Below the pieces are notes generated by a model. The model did no database searches and was not told the origin of the DNA. It saw nothing but the letters and a program-made list of their open reading frames with translations. The translations under genes and the position numbers were made by a program. Below, piece by piece: positions 15,901 to 24,043 of a DNA stretch of 64,000 bases. Source of the DNA: Streptomyces bikiniensis (GTDB lineage Bacteria; Actinomycetota; Actinomycetes; Streptomycetales; Streptomycetaceae); NCBI GenBank assembly GCA_000716465.1, contig JNWL01000010.1, positions 1-64,000 of the forward strand, written 5' to 3'. Position 1 is the first letter of the stretch, and each line of letters begins with the position of its first letter.

Positions 15901-16553
15901 CCGGCGAGGGTCGTGAGCAGGTCGGAGTCGTACGCGCGAAGCCGGTCGGGCGGGACGAGGTGCTCGGCCAGTTCGGCGTCGAGGGCGAGCAGGTCGGTGA
16001 TGAGGGTCGGGAAGGAGCGGGTGAGCGCGGGGTACGGGCCGGGGGCCTCGCGGAGCACGCGCGCGGCGAGCTGGTACCGGGTGGCGTCCGCGAGGAGCCG
16101 GGAGGTGGGCTCCAGGCCGATGCGGAGGCCGTGGTCGGTGAGGAGCTGTCCGGCGAAGGCGTGGTAGGTGGAGATGCGGGGTTCGCCCGGAACGTAATAG
16201 GGGTCGGCGGACACCGCCGTCGCTGGGGGGTGGTGGCCGGGCGACGGGTGGGACGGATCGATGACGTCCGGGTCGGTGACGCCGGCGCGGACGAGGGCGG
16301 TGCGGACGCGCTCCGCGAGTTCGCCGGCGGCCTTGTTGGTGAAGGTGAGGCCGAGGACCTGCTCGGGGGCGACCTGGCCCGTGCCGACCAGCCAGACCAC
16401 GCGGGCGGCCATCACCGTCGTCTTGCCGGAGCCGGCGCCGGCCACGACGACCTGCGGGGCGAGCGGCGCGGTGATGCAGGCCGTCTGCTCCGGGGTGAAC
16501 GGGATGCCGAGCAGCTCCTTGAGCTCCTCGGGGTCGCTGATGCGTGCGGTCAC
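12912..16553 (-). CDS. adnB: AdnB subunit of the AdnAB helicase-nuclease
   Basis: 1213 residues. AdnAB resects DNA double-strand breaks in actinobacteria in the way RecBCD or AddAB do elsewhere. Walker A GAGSGKT is at about 39-45, followed by LDEYQDT, AVGDPCQAIYGWRGA and LTAHKSKGLEWD. The C-terminal RecB-like nuclease has the metal and lysine motif EIVDWKT (about 1143). M. tuberculosis AdnB is about 1100 residues; the excess here is an acidic Pro/Glu-rich insert at about 864-978 with imperfect repeats (WDDEEP, PEEPGETGAPEP). The GTG at 16553 lacks a good ribosome site. Separated from adnA by a repeat-bearing gap. Confidence 0.92.
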   Translation of the reverse strand: MTARISDPEELKELLGIPFTPEQTACITAPLAPQVVVAGAGSGKTTVMAARVVWLVGTGQVAPEQVLGLTFTNKAAGELAERVRTALVRAGVTDPDVIDPSHPSPGHHPPATAVSADPYYVPGEPRISTYHAFAGQLLTDHGLRIGLEPTSRLLADATRYQLAARVLREAPGPYPALTRSFPTLITDLLALDAELAEHLVPPDRLRAYDSDLLTTLAGAKLSNAELRKVPEAAAARRELLDLVVRYRAAKRSRDLLDFGDQIARSAELATTRPEVGTILRDEFKVVLLDEYQDTSVAQRLLLSGLFGQGTGHAVTAVGDPCQAIYGWRGASVANLDDFPEHFPHRDGSPASRYALSENRRSGGRLLDLANGLAAPLRALHAGVEALRPAPGAENDGSVRIALLPTHAEEIDWLADSLARLVRTGREPGEIAVLCRTATDFPAIHAALVARDVPVEVVGLSGLLHLPEIADLVAVCEVLQDPGANASLVRLLTGPRWRIGPRDLALLGRRARLLVHRGSEETDPEQRLAAAVEGVDPAEVISLADALDTFLDSGGTPDDGLAFSAEARVRFARLAAELRSLRTSLADPLMDVLHRVLNTTGLEVELSASPHALAARRRETLGHFLDVAAGFASLDGEATLLAFLGFLRTAVQFEKGLDSALPGGENTVKVLTAHKSKGLEWDVVAVPGLVTGQFPSARAREAWTSQPQVLPHALRGDAPTLPSIDAWDAKSLAAFKTDMREHQHTEELRLGYVTFTRPRSLLLGSGHWWGPSQKKPRGPSDFLLALYDHCAAGHGEIEAWADEPEEDAENPTLAAADRDEAWPLPLDRESFERRRKAAERVTSLLWSVAPQTGTGGSGPTSAAPALQGPPPEDPWDDEEPVWDDEEPAWEDEEPAWDEEVLPEDTHADAVRGPRAPEPEEPGETGAPEPAVPRESRAPEGAAAPEPEEPGETGAPEPAAPQEPGAQEDPQAQEDPGALTPEDARTIASWDRDLASLTTELRRARATTRDVLLPAYLSASQVLRLAADPDGFARELARPLPKPPQPAARRGTRFHAWVESRHEELPLPFLGPEELPGGEEFAGEPEILDERDLDELKEAFARTPYARRTPYRVEVPVHLTLAGRVVRGRIDAVYRDPETGAYEIVDWKTSRTRSADPLQLALYRLAWAEQHGLAPEEVAAAFVYVRTGEVARPARLPGRSELEAILLGGAPPEAG

Positions 16554-16875
16554 CGGAAGAGGCTAGCGGGGCGGTCGGACAGCGGCGGCCGGACACGGGC
16601 TCCGGTGCCGGGTCTCCCGGGCGCCCCGTACCGGGAGTTACGGACGTCCTCCGCCGGGAGTTCCGGCGCGGGACGCCGGGGGCCGCGGACGCCGTGCCCA
16701 CGCGCGCGTGACGGACCTCTCTTTCCGACGGGGCGTCAGGCGCGCGTGGCCGGGCCGGGGCGGACGGGGCTTCACGCGCGTGACCGGGCCGGAGCGGACA
16801 GGGCTTCACGCGCGTGACCGGGCCGGGACGGACAGGGCTTCGCGCACGTGACCGATCGCCCGTACCCGGGCCCCG
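16554..16875. other. adnA-adnB intergenic region, no gene
   Basis: 322 bases with no credible ORF. It is rich in palindromic CGCGCGTG-type words and carries a 34-base tandem repeat (16742-16843). In most actinobacteria adnA and adnB abut or overlap, so this spacer is unusual. Confidence 0.7.
16742..16843 (+). repeat. 34-bp tandem repeat, three copies
   Basis: Three consecutive 34-base units at 16742-16775, 16776-16809 and 16810-16843 of the form GCGCGTGACCGGGCC...GGGCTTCAC, differing at 1-4 positions. A fourth degenerate start follows. Each junction makes the perfect palindrome CACGCGCGTG or a close variant. There are no spacers, so it is not a CRISPR array. Confidence 0.9.
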
Positions 16876-19800
16876 CTACTCGACCACGTGCCGGCCCTCC
16901 GGTCGGGCGCTGCACGAGGCGCGGAAGGAGCAGGTGGCGCAGTGCTGGCCGGTGGTGGGGGTGAACCGTTCGTCGAGGACCCGGCCGGCGGCGCCGGCGA
17001 GCAGTTCCCCGACCCACTCCCCGGACAGGGGCTCCTGGGCCTGGACCTTCGGCAGGGCGTCGCCGCCCTCCTTCTTGGGGGCGGCCTGCCGCAGCTGTAC
17101 GAGTTCGGCGCCGCCCGGCTCGGGGCGGCGCCCGTCGAAGACCTCGTCCAGGGCGCCCTCGCGGACGGCGAGCTGGTAGACGGCGAGCTGCGGGTGGCGG
17201 GCGACCTCGTCCTTGGTGGGGGCCGACTTGCCGGTCTTGAAGTCGACCACGTAGGCGCGGCCCTGCGCGTCGGTCTCGACGCGGTCCATGGAGCCCCGGA
17301 TGCGGACCTCGTACTCCCCCGCCTCCAGGGTCACGTCGAAGTCGTGCTCGGAGGCGGCGGGGGTGCGGCCGGCGCGGTCCATGACGTGCCAGCTCAGGAA
17401 GCGTTCGAGCGCCGCGCGCGCGTTCTGCTTCTCCTGGGCCGACTTCCAGGGGGCGTCGAAGGCGAGGGCGTCCCAGACGGAGTCCAGGCGGGCCATGAGG
17501 ACGTCGAGGTCGGCCGGGGTGCGGCCGGAGGCGACCTCGTCCGCGAGGACGTGGACGACGTTGCCGAAGCCCTGGGCGGCGGTGGCGGGGGTGTCGGCCT
17601 TGACCTCGCGGCCCAGGAACCACTGGAGGGAGCAGGTGCTGACGAGGTTGTCGAGGGAGCTGGGCGAGAGCGCCACCGGCCGGTCGCGGTCGCGGAGCGG
17701 GGCCGCGGCGCGGGTCGGTTCGAACAGGCCCCACCAGCGGTCCGGGTGCGCGGCCGGGACCAGCGGCTGGCCCTCGTCGTCGGTGAGGGCGGCGAGCCGG
17801 GCGAGGCGGTGGGCGGCGGCCTCGCGGAGCGCGGGCGAGGCGTCCGGGTCGACGGTGGTGGCGCGCAGCTCCGCGGCCAGGGCGGAGACGGCGAGGGGGC
17901 GGCGGGGGCGGCCGGGGACGTCCTTGGGCTCGGCGCCGAACTCGGTGAGGAACCGGGACGGCTGGTCCCCGTCCTCGGCGGCGGCCTTCACGGCGGTGAC
18001 GACGAGCCGGTCACGCGCGCGCGTGGCGGCCACGTAGAAGAGGCGGCGCTCCTCGGCGAGGAGGGCGCCGGGGGTGAGGGGTTCGGCCAGGCCGTCGCGG
18101 CCGATGCGGTCGGCTTCGAGGAGGGAGCCGCGGCGGCGCAGGTCGGGCCAGAGGCCCTCCTGGACCCCGGCGACGACGACGAGGCCCCACTCCAGGCCCT
18201 TGGAGCGGTGCGCGGTCATGAGCCGGACGGCGTCCGGGCGGGTGTGGCGGCGGGTGAGGGTGTCGGCGGCGATGTCCTGGGCGTCGAGCTCTTCGAGGAA
18301 GTTGACGACGCCCCGGCCGCCGACGCGCTCCTCGGCGCGGGCGGCGGTCTCGAAGAGGGCGCAGACGGCGTCGAGGTCGCGGTCGGCGTTCCGCCCGGCG
18401 GGGCCGCCGCGCAGGGCGGCGCGCTCCAGGCGGCCGGGCCAGGGGGTGCCCTTCCACAGCTCCCAGAGGGCTTCCTCGGCGGTGCCGCCGGCGGCGAGCA
18501 GCGTTCGGGCGTCCCGGAGGAGCCTGCCGAGCCGCTGTACGCCGTGGGTGTACGCGGGGTCGTGCGCGACGAGCCGCTCGGGCTCGGCGAGCGCGCGGGC
18601 GAGCAGCACGTCGGAGGGCGGCGGCACCCTGTTCCCGGCGGCCCGCTCCTCGTCCCGCAGCGCCCGCCCGAGCCGCCGCAGGTCGGCCGGGTCGACCCCG
18701 GCGAGCGGCGAGGCGAGCAGTGCGAGCGCGGTCTCCGTGTCGAGCCACCCGCCGTCGCCGTGACGGCCGGGACCGGCGCCTTCGCCCGCACCCACGCCTG
18801 ACGCATCGCCAGGATCGGTCCCGTCGGGATCGGCCCCGCCAGGAGCGGTCCCGTCCGGAGCGGTCCCGTCGGGAGTCGTGTCGCCCCCGGAGCCCTCCGC
18901 GCGTACGGCATCCCGGACATCAGCGCCCGAATCCCCCTGCCCGGGCTCTGCGGTGCCGTCGGACGCGCCGGTTCCGGCGCCCGGCGTCACCGCCCCGGCA
19001 GGGGCCCCCGCCCCCGACACCGCCCGGAGGGCGAGGAGCAGCGGGGCCACCGCCGGTTCGTGGCGCAGGGGCGTGTCCGCCGCGTCCGTCTCGACCGGGA
19101 CGCCCGCCGAGGTCAGGGCGCGGCGGAGGGCGGGCAGGGAGGCGCCGGCGCGGGTGAGGACGGCCATGTCCGGCCACGGCACGCCGTCCTCCAGGTGCGC
19201 GCGCCGCAGCAGGTCCGCGATGTTCTCGGCCTCCGCCGAGGCCGTGGGGTAGGTGTACGCCTCCGCCAGGCCCCCGCCCCGTACCGCCGTCAGCTCCCGG
19301 TGGGCGCGGACCTTGTCGGCGGGGAGCCGGGGCATCGGCATCCGCCGGGCCAGCTCCCGGGTCGCGGCGAGGAGCCGCGCGCCGGAGCGCCGGGAGGTGC
19401 CGAGGACGCGGACCCCGGCGCCGCCGAAGGAGGCGGGGAAGTCGAGGATGCCGTTCACGTCGGCGCCCCGGAACGCGTAGATGGACTGGTCCGGGTCGCC
19501 GAAGGCGACGACCGTGCTCCGGCCGCCGCCCGCGAGCGCGTGGAGGAGCCGGACCTGCGCCGGGTCGGTGTCCTGGTACTCGTCGACGTACACCGCGTCG
19601 TACCGGGGCAGCGTGACGCTTCCGGCGAGGAGCACGGCCCGGTGGACCAGCTCCGTGTAGTCGAGGACGCCCTGGAGGTCGAGGACGTCGAGGTACTCGG
19701 CGAGGAAGCCGGCCGCCGCCTTCCAGTCGGGGCGGCCGACCCGGTCCGCGAAGCGGGCGAGGGCGTCCGGTTCGAGGCCCAGTTCCCGCGAGCGCGCGAG

Positions 19801-20388
19801 GACGGCCCGCACCTCGTCGGCGAAGCCCCGGGTGGTGAGGCAGGCGCGCAGCTCGTCGGGCCAGCGGACCCCGCCGAGGCCGCTCTTCTCCAGGTCGATC
19901 TGGCCGGCGAGCAGTTCGCGGACCGCGAGGTCCTGTTCGGGTCCGGAGAGCAGGCGGAGCGGTTCCGCGAAGAGCCCGGCGTCCTGGTGGGCGCGGATCA
20001 GGGCGTAGCAGTACGAGTGGAAGGTGGTCGCCTGCGGCGGGCGGCGGCCGCCGAGCCGGGCCGCCATCCGGTCGCGGAGTTCGACGGCGGCCCGGCGGCT
20101 GAAGGTGAGGACGAGCAGGCGCTCGGGGTCGGCGCCCTTCTCCACGCGGGCCGCGACCGCCTCGACGAGCGTGGTCGTCTTGCCGGTGCCGGGTCCGGCG
20201 AGGACCAGGAGCGGTCCGCCGTCGTGCTCAACCACTTCCCGCTGGGCCGCGTCCAGTCGAGGGGGATCCAGCGGGGCCGGCGCGGTGCGCACCAGTCGGT
20301 ACGCGCCCGGGGTCCGCTGCCGTCCCGGACCCGGGTGCGGCTGTCCCTGGTGCGGCGGCGTACGCCGGGTGGTGGAGGAGGAGCTCAC
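16876..20388 (-). CDS. adnA: AdnA subunit of the AdnAB helicase-nuclease
   Basis: 1170 residues from a GTG at 20388. Partner of AdnB. Walker A AGPGTGKT is at about 64-71, with VDEYQDTDPAQ, FGDPDQSIYAFRGAD and TAHRSKGLEWG. The C-terminal nuclease has VDFKTGK (about 1049). Four cysteines, one in LVSTCSLQWF (about 916) and three in HCATCSFRASC near the C terminus, match the iron-sulfur staple of AddB-type nucleases. A Gly/Ala/Asp/Pro-rich low-complexity insert lies at about 454-543, absent from the mycobacterial protein as I recall it. First gene of the adnA-adnB-peptidase-nudC series. Confidence 0.92.
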   Translation of the reverse strand: MSSSSTTRRTPPHQGQPHPGPGRQRTPGAYRLVRTAPAPLDPPRLDAAQREVVEHDGGPLLVLAGPGTGKTTTLVEAVAARVEKGADPERLLVLTFSRRAAVELRDRMAARLGGRRPPQATTFHSYCYALIRAHQDAGLFAEPLRLLSGPEQDLAVRELLAGQIDLEKSGLGGVRWPDELRACLTTRGFADEVRAVLARSRELGLEPDALARFADRVGRPDWKAAAGFLAEYLDVLDLQGVLDYTELVHRAVLLAGSVTLPRYDAVYVDEYQDTDPAQVRLLHALAGGGRSTVVAFGDPDQSIYAFRGADVNGILDFPASFGGAGVRVLGTSRRSGARLLAATRELARRMPMPRLPADKVRAHRELTAVRGGGLAEAYTYPTASAEAENIADLLRRAHLEDGVPWPDMAVLTRAGASLPALRRALTSAGVPVETDAADTPLRHEPAVAPLLLALRAVSGAGAPAGAVTPGAGTGASDGTAEPGQGDSGADVRDAVRAEGSGGDTTPDGTAPDGTAPGGADPDGTDPGDASGVGAGEGAGPGRHGDGGWLDTETALALLASPLAGVDPADLRRLGRALRDEERAAGNRVPPPSDVLLARALAEPERLVAHDPAYTHGVQRLGRLLRDARTLLAAGGTAEEALWELWKGTPWPGRLERAALRGGPAGRNADRDLDAVCALFETAARAEERVGGRGVVNFLEELDAQDIAADTLTRRHTRPDAVRLMTAHRSKGLEWGLVVVAGVQEGLWPDLRRRGSLLEADRIGRDGLAEPLTPGALLAEERRLFYVAATRARDRLVVTAVKAAAEDGDQPSRFLTEFGAEPKDVPGRPRRPLAVSALAAELRATTVDPDASPALREAAAHRLARLAALTDDEGQPLVPAAHPDRWWGLFEPTRAAAPLRDRDRPVALSPSSLDNLVSTCSLQWFLGREVKADTPATAAQGFGNVVHVLADEVASGRTPADLDVLMARLDSVWDALAFDAPWKSAQEKQNARAALERFLSWHVMDRAGRTPAASEHDFDVTLEAGEYEVRIRGSMDRVETDAQGRAYVVDFKTGKSAPTKDEVARHPQLAVYQLAVREGALDEVFDGRRPEPGGAELVQLRQAAPKKEGGDALPKVQAQEPLSGEWVGELLAGAAGRVLDERFTPTTGQHCATCSFRASCSARPEGRHVVE

Positions 20389-20573
20389 GTGGATCGCCGG
20401 TCCTGGTGGGTGTGGTGGTGCGGGTGAGGCGGCCGTGTGCCGTGGCCGCCCCGGAAGACGCGAACGACGACGTTACGCGAAGCCGGGCGGCGGCGAGCCG
20501 TACTCCGCACCGCTTCCCGCACCGCGTCCGGCCCGTCCGTCGCGCCCGGCCCGCGCCTCCTGGGCGGATGCCC

Positions 20574-21020
20574 TCACGTGTGAGTTCCGGCACCCCCGGG
20601 GGCGCCGTCACCGCCGTCGTCCGCGTCCCCGTCCGACGCGCCGTCCCACCGCGCCCGCCGCATGTCGATCCGGGGCACGTGCCCCTCGGAGGCCGGGCCC
20701 GCCTGCCGCAGCGGCGTGCCCTCCTCGCGGTAGTGGGCGAGGGCCCTCGGCTCGGCGCCGGGCAGCAGCGTCCCGTCCGCGCGGACCACGCGCCACCACG
20801 GCGCCGCCCCGCCGTACAGGGCCATCACCCGGCCGACCTGGCGCGGTCCGCCCTCGTCCAGCCACTCGGCGACGTCCCCGTAGGTCATCACGCGGCCCCG
20901 CGGGATCGCGTCGGCGACGTCGAGCACCCGCTCCGCGTACGCGGGCAGTTCCGCCGCCCGCGCGGGCGGCTCCTCCGCGTCCCCCGGCAGCCCCTCCGGC
21001 GCTCCTCCGGCCTTCCCCAC
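20574..21020 (-). CDS. Alkyltransferase-like (ATL) MGMT-family protein
   Basis: 148 residues from a GTG at 21020 with GGAGG five bases upstream; several other in-frame starts exist. The domain AYAERVLDVADAIPRGRVMTYGDVAEW...GRVMALY is the DNA-binding fold of O6-alkylguanine-DNA alkyltransferases. The active-site PCHR is replaced by PWWR (in AAPWWRVVRADG), so it cannot transfer alkyl groups. ATL proteins instead bind alkylated guanine and recruit nucleotide excision repair; they usually have PWHR, so the second Trp is unusual. An acidic Gly/Asp tail follows. Context with AdnAB and UvrD2 fits DNA repair (Rv3204 is the mycobacterial counterpart). Confidence 0.85.
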   Translation of the reverse strand: MGKAGGAPEGLPGDAEEPPARAAELPAYAERVLDVADAIPRGRVMTYGDVAEWLDEGGPRQVGRVMALYGGAAPWWRVVRADGTLLPGAEPRALAHYREEGTPLRQAGPASEGHVPRIDMRRARWDGASDGDADDGGDGAPGGAGTHT

Positions 21021-21250
21021 GGGCCCCTCCACCCTCGTCCGTCCCGTCCCGCGGGCCCCTCGGGGCCCGCCCGTCCCATCCTGCCTCACAGCACCGACAT
21101 GGCCCTGATGCCTCCGCCCGGCGGCTCTTCGTGCCACCATCGTGCGGGCGGTGACTGGTGATACGAGATCAAGAGCGACAAGAGCGACCCGCGGAAGAAC
21201 GCGTACGGGAACGAGAGCGACACGGCGCGCAGGCAGAGACGGACAGGGTG

Positions 21251-23923
21251 ATGGGGCAGGACACGCAGCCTCCCGAGGAGGGCGGGGCCCACGTGCCCGA
21301 GCGGGTCTCCGGCGACGAGCCGCTGCTCGCGGCCCGCGTCCACCGGCCCTCCGACCTGATGCGGCTGCTCGGCGGCCTGCTCGCGATCGCGCTGGTCCTC
21401 GCCGTGGCGGCGTTCGCCCACGCCACCACCTCCGGTCTGGAGAAGGACATCAACGAGGGCGCCGGCGGCGCCCCGGACGTCTTCGTCAAGATCGCCGGTC
21501 TCGTCTCCTCCATCGCCGTCCTCCTCGTCCCCGTCGCCTTCGCCATCGAGCGGCTGATCAAACGCGACGGCCTGCGGATCGCGGACGGCGTCCTCGCCGC
21601 CGTCCTCGCGCACGGCGTCACGCTCGCCACCGACCTCTGGGTCGCCGAGGCCGCGCCCGGCACGATCCGGGACGCGCTGACCCAGCCGCAGTCCGGGGGC
21701 GGCCTGACCGACCCGGTGCACAACTACCTCGCCCCCGTGATCGCGTACATGACCGCGGTCGGGATGGCCCGCAGACCCCGCTGGCGGGTGTCGCTCTGGG
21801 CGGTCCTGCTGCTCGACGCGTTCACGATGCTGGTGGCCGGGTACACCACGGCGCTCTCGATCGCCCTGACCGTCCTCATCGGCTGGACGGTGGCGTACGG
21901 CACGCTGTACGCGGTCGGCTCCCCGAACGTCCGGCCCACCGGGCAGACCCTCCTCGCCGGTCTGCGCCGGGTCGGCTTCCGGCCGGTGACGGCGCTGCGC
22001 GCGGAGGGCGTGCCCGACTCGGCCGACAGCGGGGACCGGGGCCGCCGGTACATCGTGACCCTGGAGGACGGGCCGCCGCTCGACGTCACCGTGGTCGACC
22101 GGGAGCAGCAGGCGCACGGCTTCTTCTACCGCGCGTGGCGGCGGATCAGCCTGCGGACGATCACCACCCGCCGCTCCATCGTCTCGCTGCGCCAGGCCCT
22201 GGAGCAGGAGGCGCTCCTCGCGTACGCGGCGATCGCCGCCGGGGCGAACGCACCGAAGCTGATCGCCACCTCGGAGCTCGGCCCGGACGCCGTGATGCTC
22301 GTGTACGAGCACATCGGCGGCCGCAGCCTGGACGCGCTGGACGACCACGAGATCACCGACGAACTGGTCCGCAGCGCCTGGCGGCAGGTGAAGGCGCTCC
22401 AGTCGCGCCGGATCGCGCACCGCAGGCTCACCGGGGACGCCATTCTGGTGGATCGTTCCGGCAGGGTGGTCCTGACCGATCTGCGGGGCGGCGAGATCGC
22501 GGCCGGCGACCTGGTCCTGCGGATGGACGTCGCGCAGCTGCTCACCACCCTCGGCCTGCGGGTCGGGGCCGAGCGGGCGGTCGCCGCGGCCGTCGAGGTG
22601 CTGGGCCCGGACACGGTGGCGGACTGCCTGCCGCTGCTCCAGCCGATCGCGCTGAGCCGCTCCACGCGCGCGACGCTGCGGAAGCTGGCCCGGGAGCGGT
22701 CGGCGCGGGAGCGGGAGGCCGTCCTCGCGGCCTCCGAGGCGGCCAAGCGCGAGCGGGAGCTGGCCAAGGCCGAGGCCGCCGGCTCCACCGCCGTGGACCA
22801 CACGGCCGTGGCGGTCGGGGCCAAGGCCGGGACCAAGGCCGAGAAGGCCGAGAAGAAGGCGGACAAGAAGGCCGAGAAGCGGGCCCTGGACACGGCCCTC
22901 GACGAGGCCCGCGAGGAGGACCTGCTCGCCCAGATCCGGCAGCAGGTGCTGCTGATCCGCCCGCAGGCCCCGGTGGAACCGGTGCGCCTGGAGCGGATCA
23001 AGCCGCGGACCCTGGTCAGCCTGATCGCGGGCGCGGTCGCCGCGTACTTCCTGCTCTCGCAGGTCGCCAGCACCCCGCTGTCGACGATCAGCCAGGCGGA
23101 CTGGCGGTGGGTGGCGGCGGCGGTGCTGTTCTCGGCCCTGAGCTACGTCGCGGCGGCGATGAGCCTGCTGGGCTTCGTGCCCGAGCGGGTCGGTTTCTGG
23201 CGGACGGTGGTGGCGCAGGTCGCCGGCTCGTTCGTGAAGATCGTCGCCCCGGCGGCGGTCGGCGGCGTCGCCCTGAACACCCGTTTCCTCCAGCGGTCGG
23301 GGGTCCGGCCGGGGCTCGCGGTGGCCAGCGTCGGCGCCTCGCAGCTCTTCGGTCTCGGGGCGCACATCCTGCTCCTGCTCTCCTTCGGCTATCTGACGGG
23401 GACGGAGAAGTCGCAGTCCTTCACCCCGTCGAGGACGGTCATCGCCGGGCTCCTCACGGTCGCGGTGCTCGTCCTGGTGGTGACGGCGATCCCGTTCATG
23501 CGCAAGTTCGTGTCGACCCGGCTGCGCTCGCTCTTCGCGGGCGTGGTGCCGCGCATGCTGGACGTGCTCCAGCGGCCGGTGAAACTGGTGACCGGTATCA
23601 GCGGGATGCTGCTGCTCACGGGTGCGTTCGTGCTCTGTCTGGACGCCTCGATCCGGGCCTTCGGCCACGACAGCCTGTCGATCAGCTACGCGAGCGTGGC
23701 CGTCGTCTTCCTCGCGGGCAACGCGCTCGGCTCGGCGGCGCCGACGCCGGGCGGTGTCGGCGCGGTCGAGGGCGCGCTGATCGGCGGCCTGGTGGCGGTG
23801 GGGCAGATCCCGATCGAGGTCGCGACCCCGGCGGTGCTCCTCTACCGCCTCCTCACCCTGTGGCTGCCGGTCCTGCCGGGCTGGCTCTGCTTCAACTGGC
23901 TGACGAAGCGCGAGGCGCTGTAG
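21251..23923 (+). CDS. Large membrane protein: kinase-like domain fused to LPG-synthase/UPF0104-type permease
   Basis: 890 residues from the ATG at 21251. About five membrane segments lie in residues 35-215, then a soluble ~300-residue domain, a Lys/Ala/Glu coiled-coil stretch (about 500-555), and about seven to eight membrane segments of the lysylphosphatidylglycerol synthase TM/UPF0104 type, with the family motif AGNALGSAAPTPGGVGAVEG near the end. The soluble part looks like a degenerate protein kinase: HRRLTGDAILVDRSGRVVLTDLRGG mimics the catalytic and DFG loops. There is no lysyl-transferase domain, so lipid lysylation is unlikely; flippase or glycolipid transport is a guess. Divergent from the ATL gene. 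Confidence 0.8.
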   Translation: MGQDTQPPEEGGAHVPERVSGDEPLLAARVHRPSDLMRLLGGLLAIALVLAVAAFAHATTSGLEKDINEGAGGAPDVFVKIAGLVSSIAVLLVPVAFAIERLIKRDGLRIADGVLAAVLAHGVTLATDLWVAEAAPGTIRDALTQPQSGGGLTDPVHNYLAPVIAYMTAVGMARRPRWRVSLWAVLLLDAFTMLVAGYTTALSIALTVLIGWTVAYGTLYAVGSPNVRPTGQTLLAGLRRVGFRPVTALRAEGVPDSADSGDRGRRYIVTLEDGPPLDVTVVDREQQAHGFFYRAWRRISLRTITTRRSIVSLRQALEQEALLAYAAIAAGANAPKLIATSELGPDAVMLVYEHIGGRSLDALDDHEITDELVRSAWRQVKALQSRRIAHRRLTGDAILVDRSGRVVLTDLRGGEIAAGDLVLRMDVAQLLTTLGLRVGAERAVAAAVEVLGPDTVADCLPLLQPIALSRSTRATLRKLARERSAREREAVLAASEAAKRERELAKAEAAGSTAVDHTAVAVGAKAGTKAEKAEKKADKKAEKRALDTALDEAREEDLLAQIRQQVLLIRPQAPVEPVRLERIKPRTLVSLIAGAVAAYFLLSQVASTPLSTISQADWRWVAAAVLFSALSYVAAAMSLLGFVPERVGFWRTVVAQVAGSFVKIVAPAAVGGVALNTRFLQRSGVRPGLAVASVGASQLFGLGAHILLLLSFGYLTGTEKSQSFTPSRTVIAGLLTVAVLVLVVTAIPFMRKFVSTRLRSLFAGVVPRMLDVLQRPVKLVTGISGMLLLTGAFVLCLDASIRAFGHDSLSISYASVAVVFLAGNALGSAAPTPGGVGAVEGALIGGLVAVGQIPIEVATPAVLLYRLLTLWLPVLPGWLCFNWLTKREAL

Positions 23924-24043
23924 GGGCGCCGCGGGGGCGGGCGGGCCGACACGCCCGGGGCGGGTCCGCGGCCCGACACGCCCGGGCCACCCGCTTGGCC
24001 CCCCTCCCGCGCGAACGGGCGGGCGACGGCCCACCATGGTTCC

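Noticed and set aside
16742..16843. CRISPR array in the adnA-adnB gap
   Set aside because: The units are directly adjacent with no unique spacers, and there are no cas genes.
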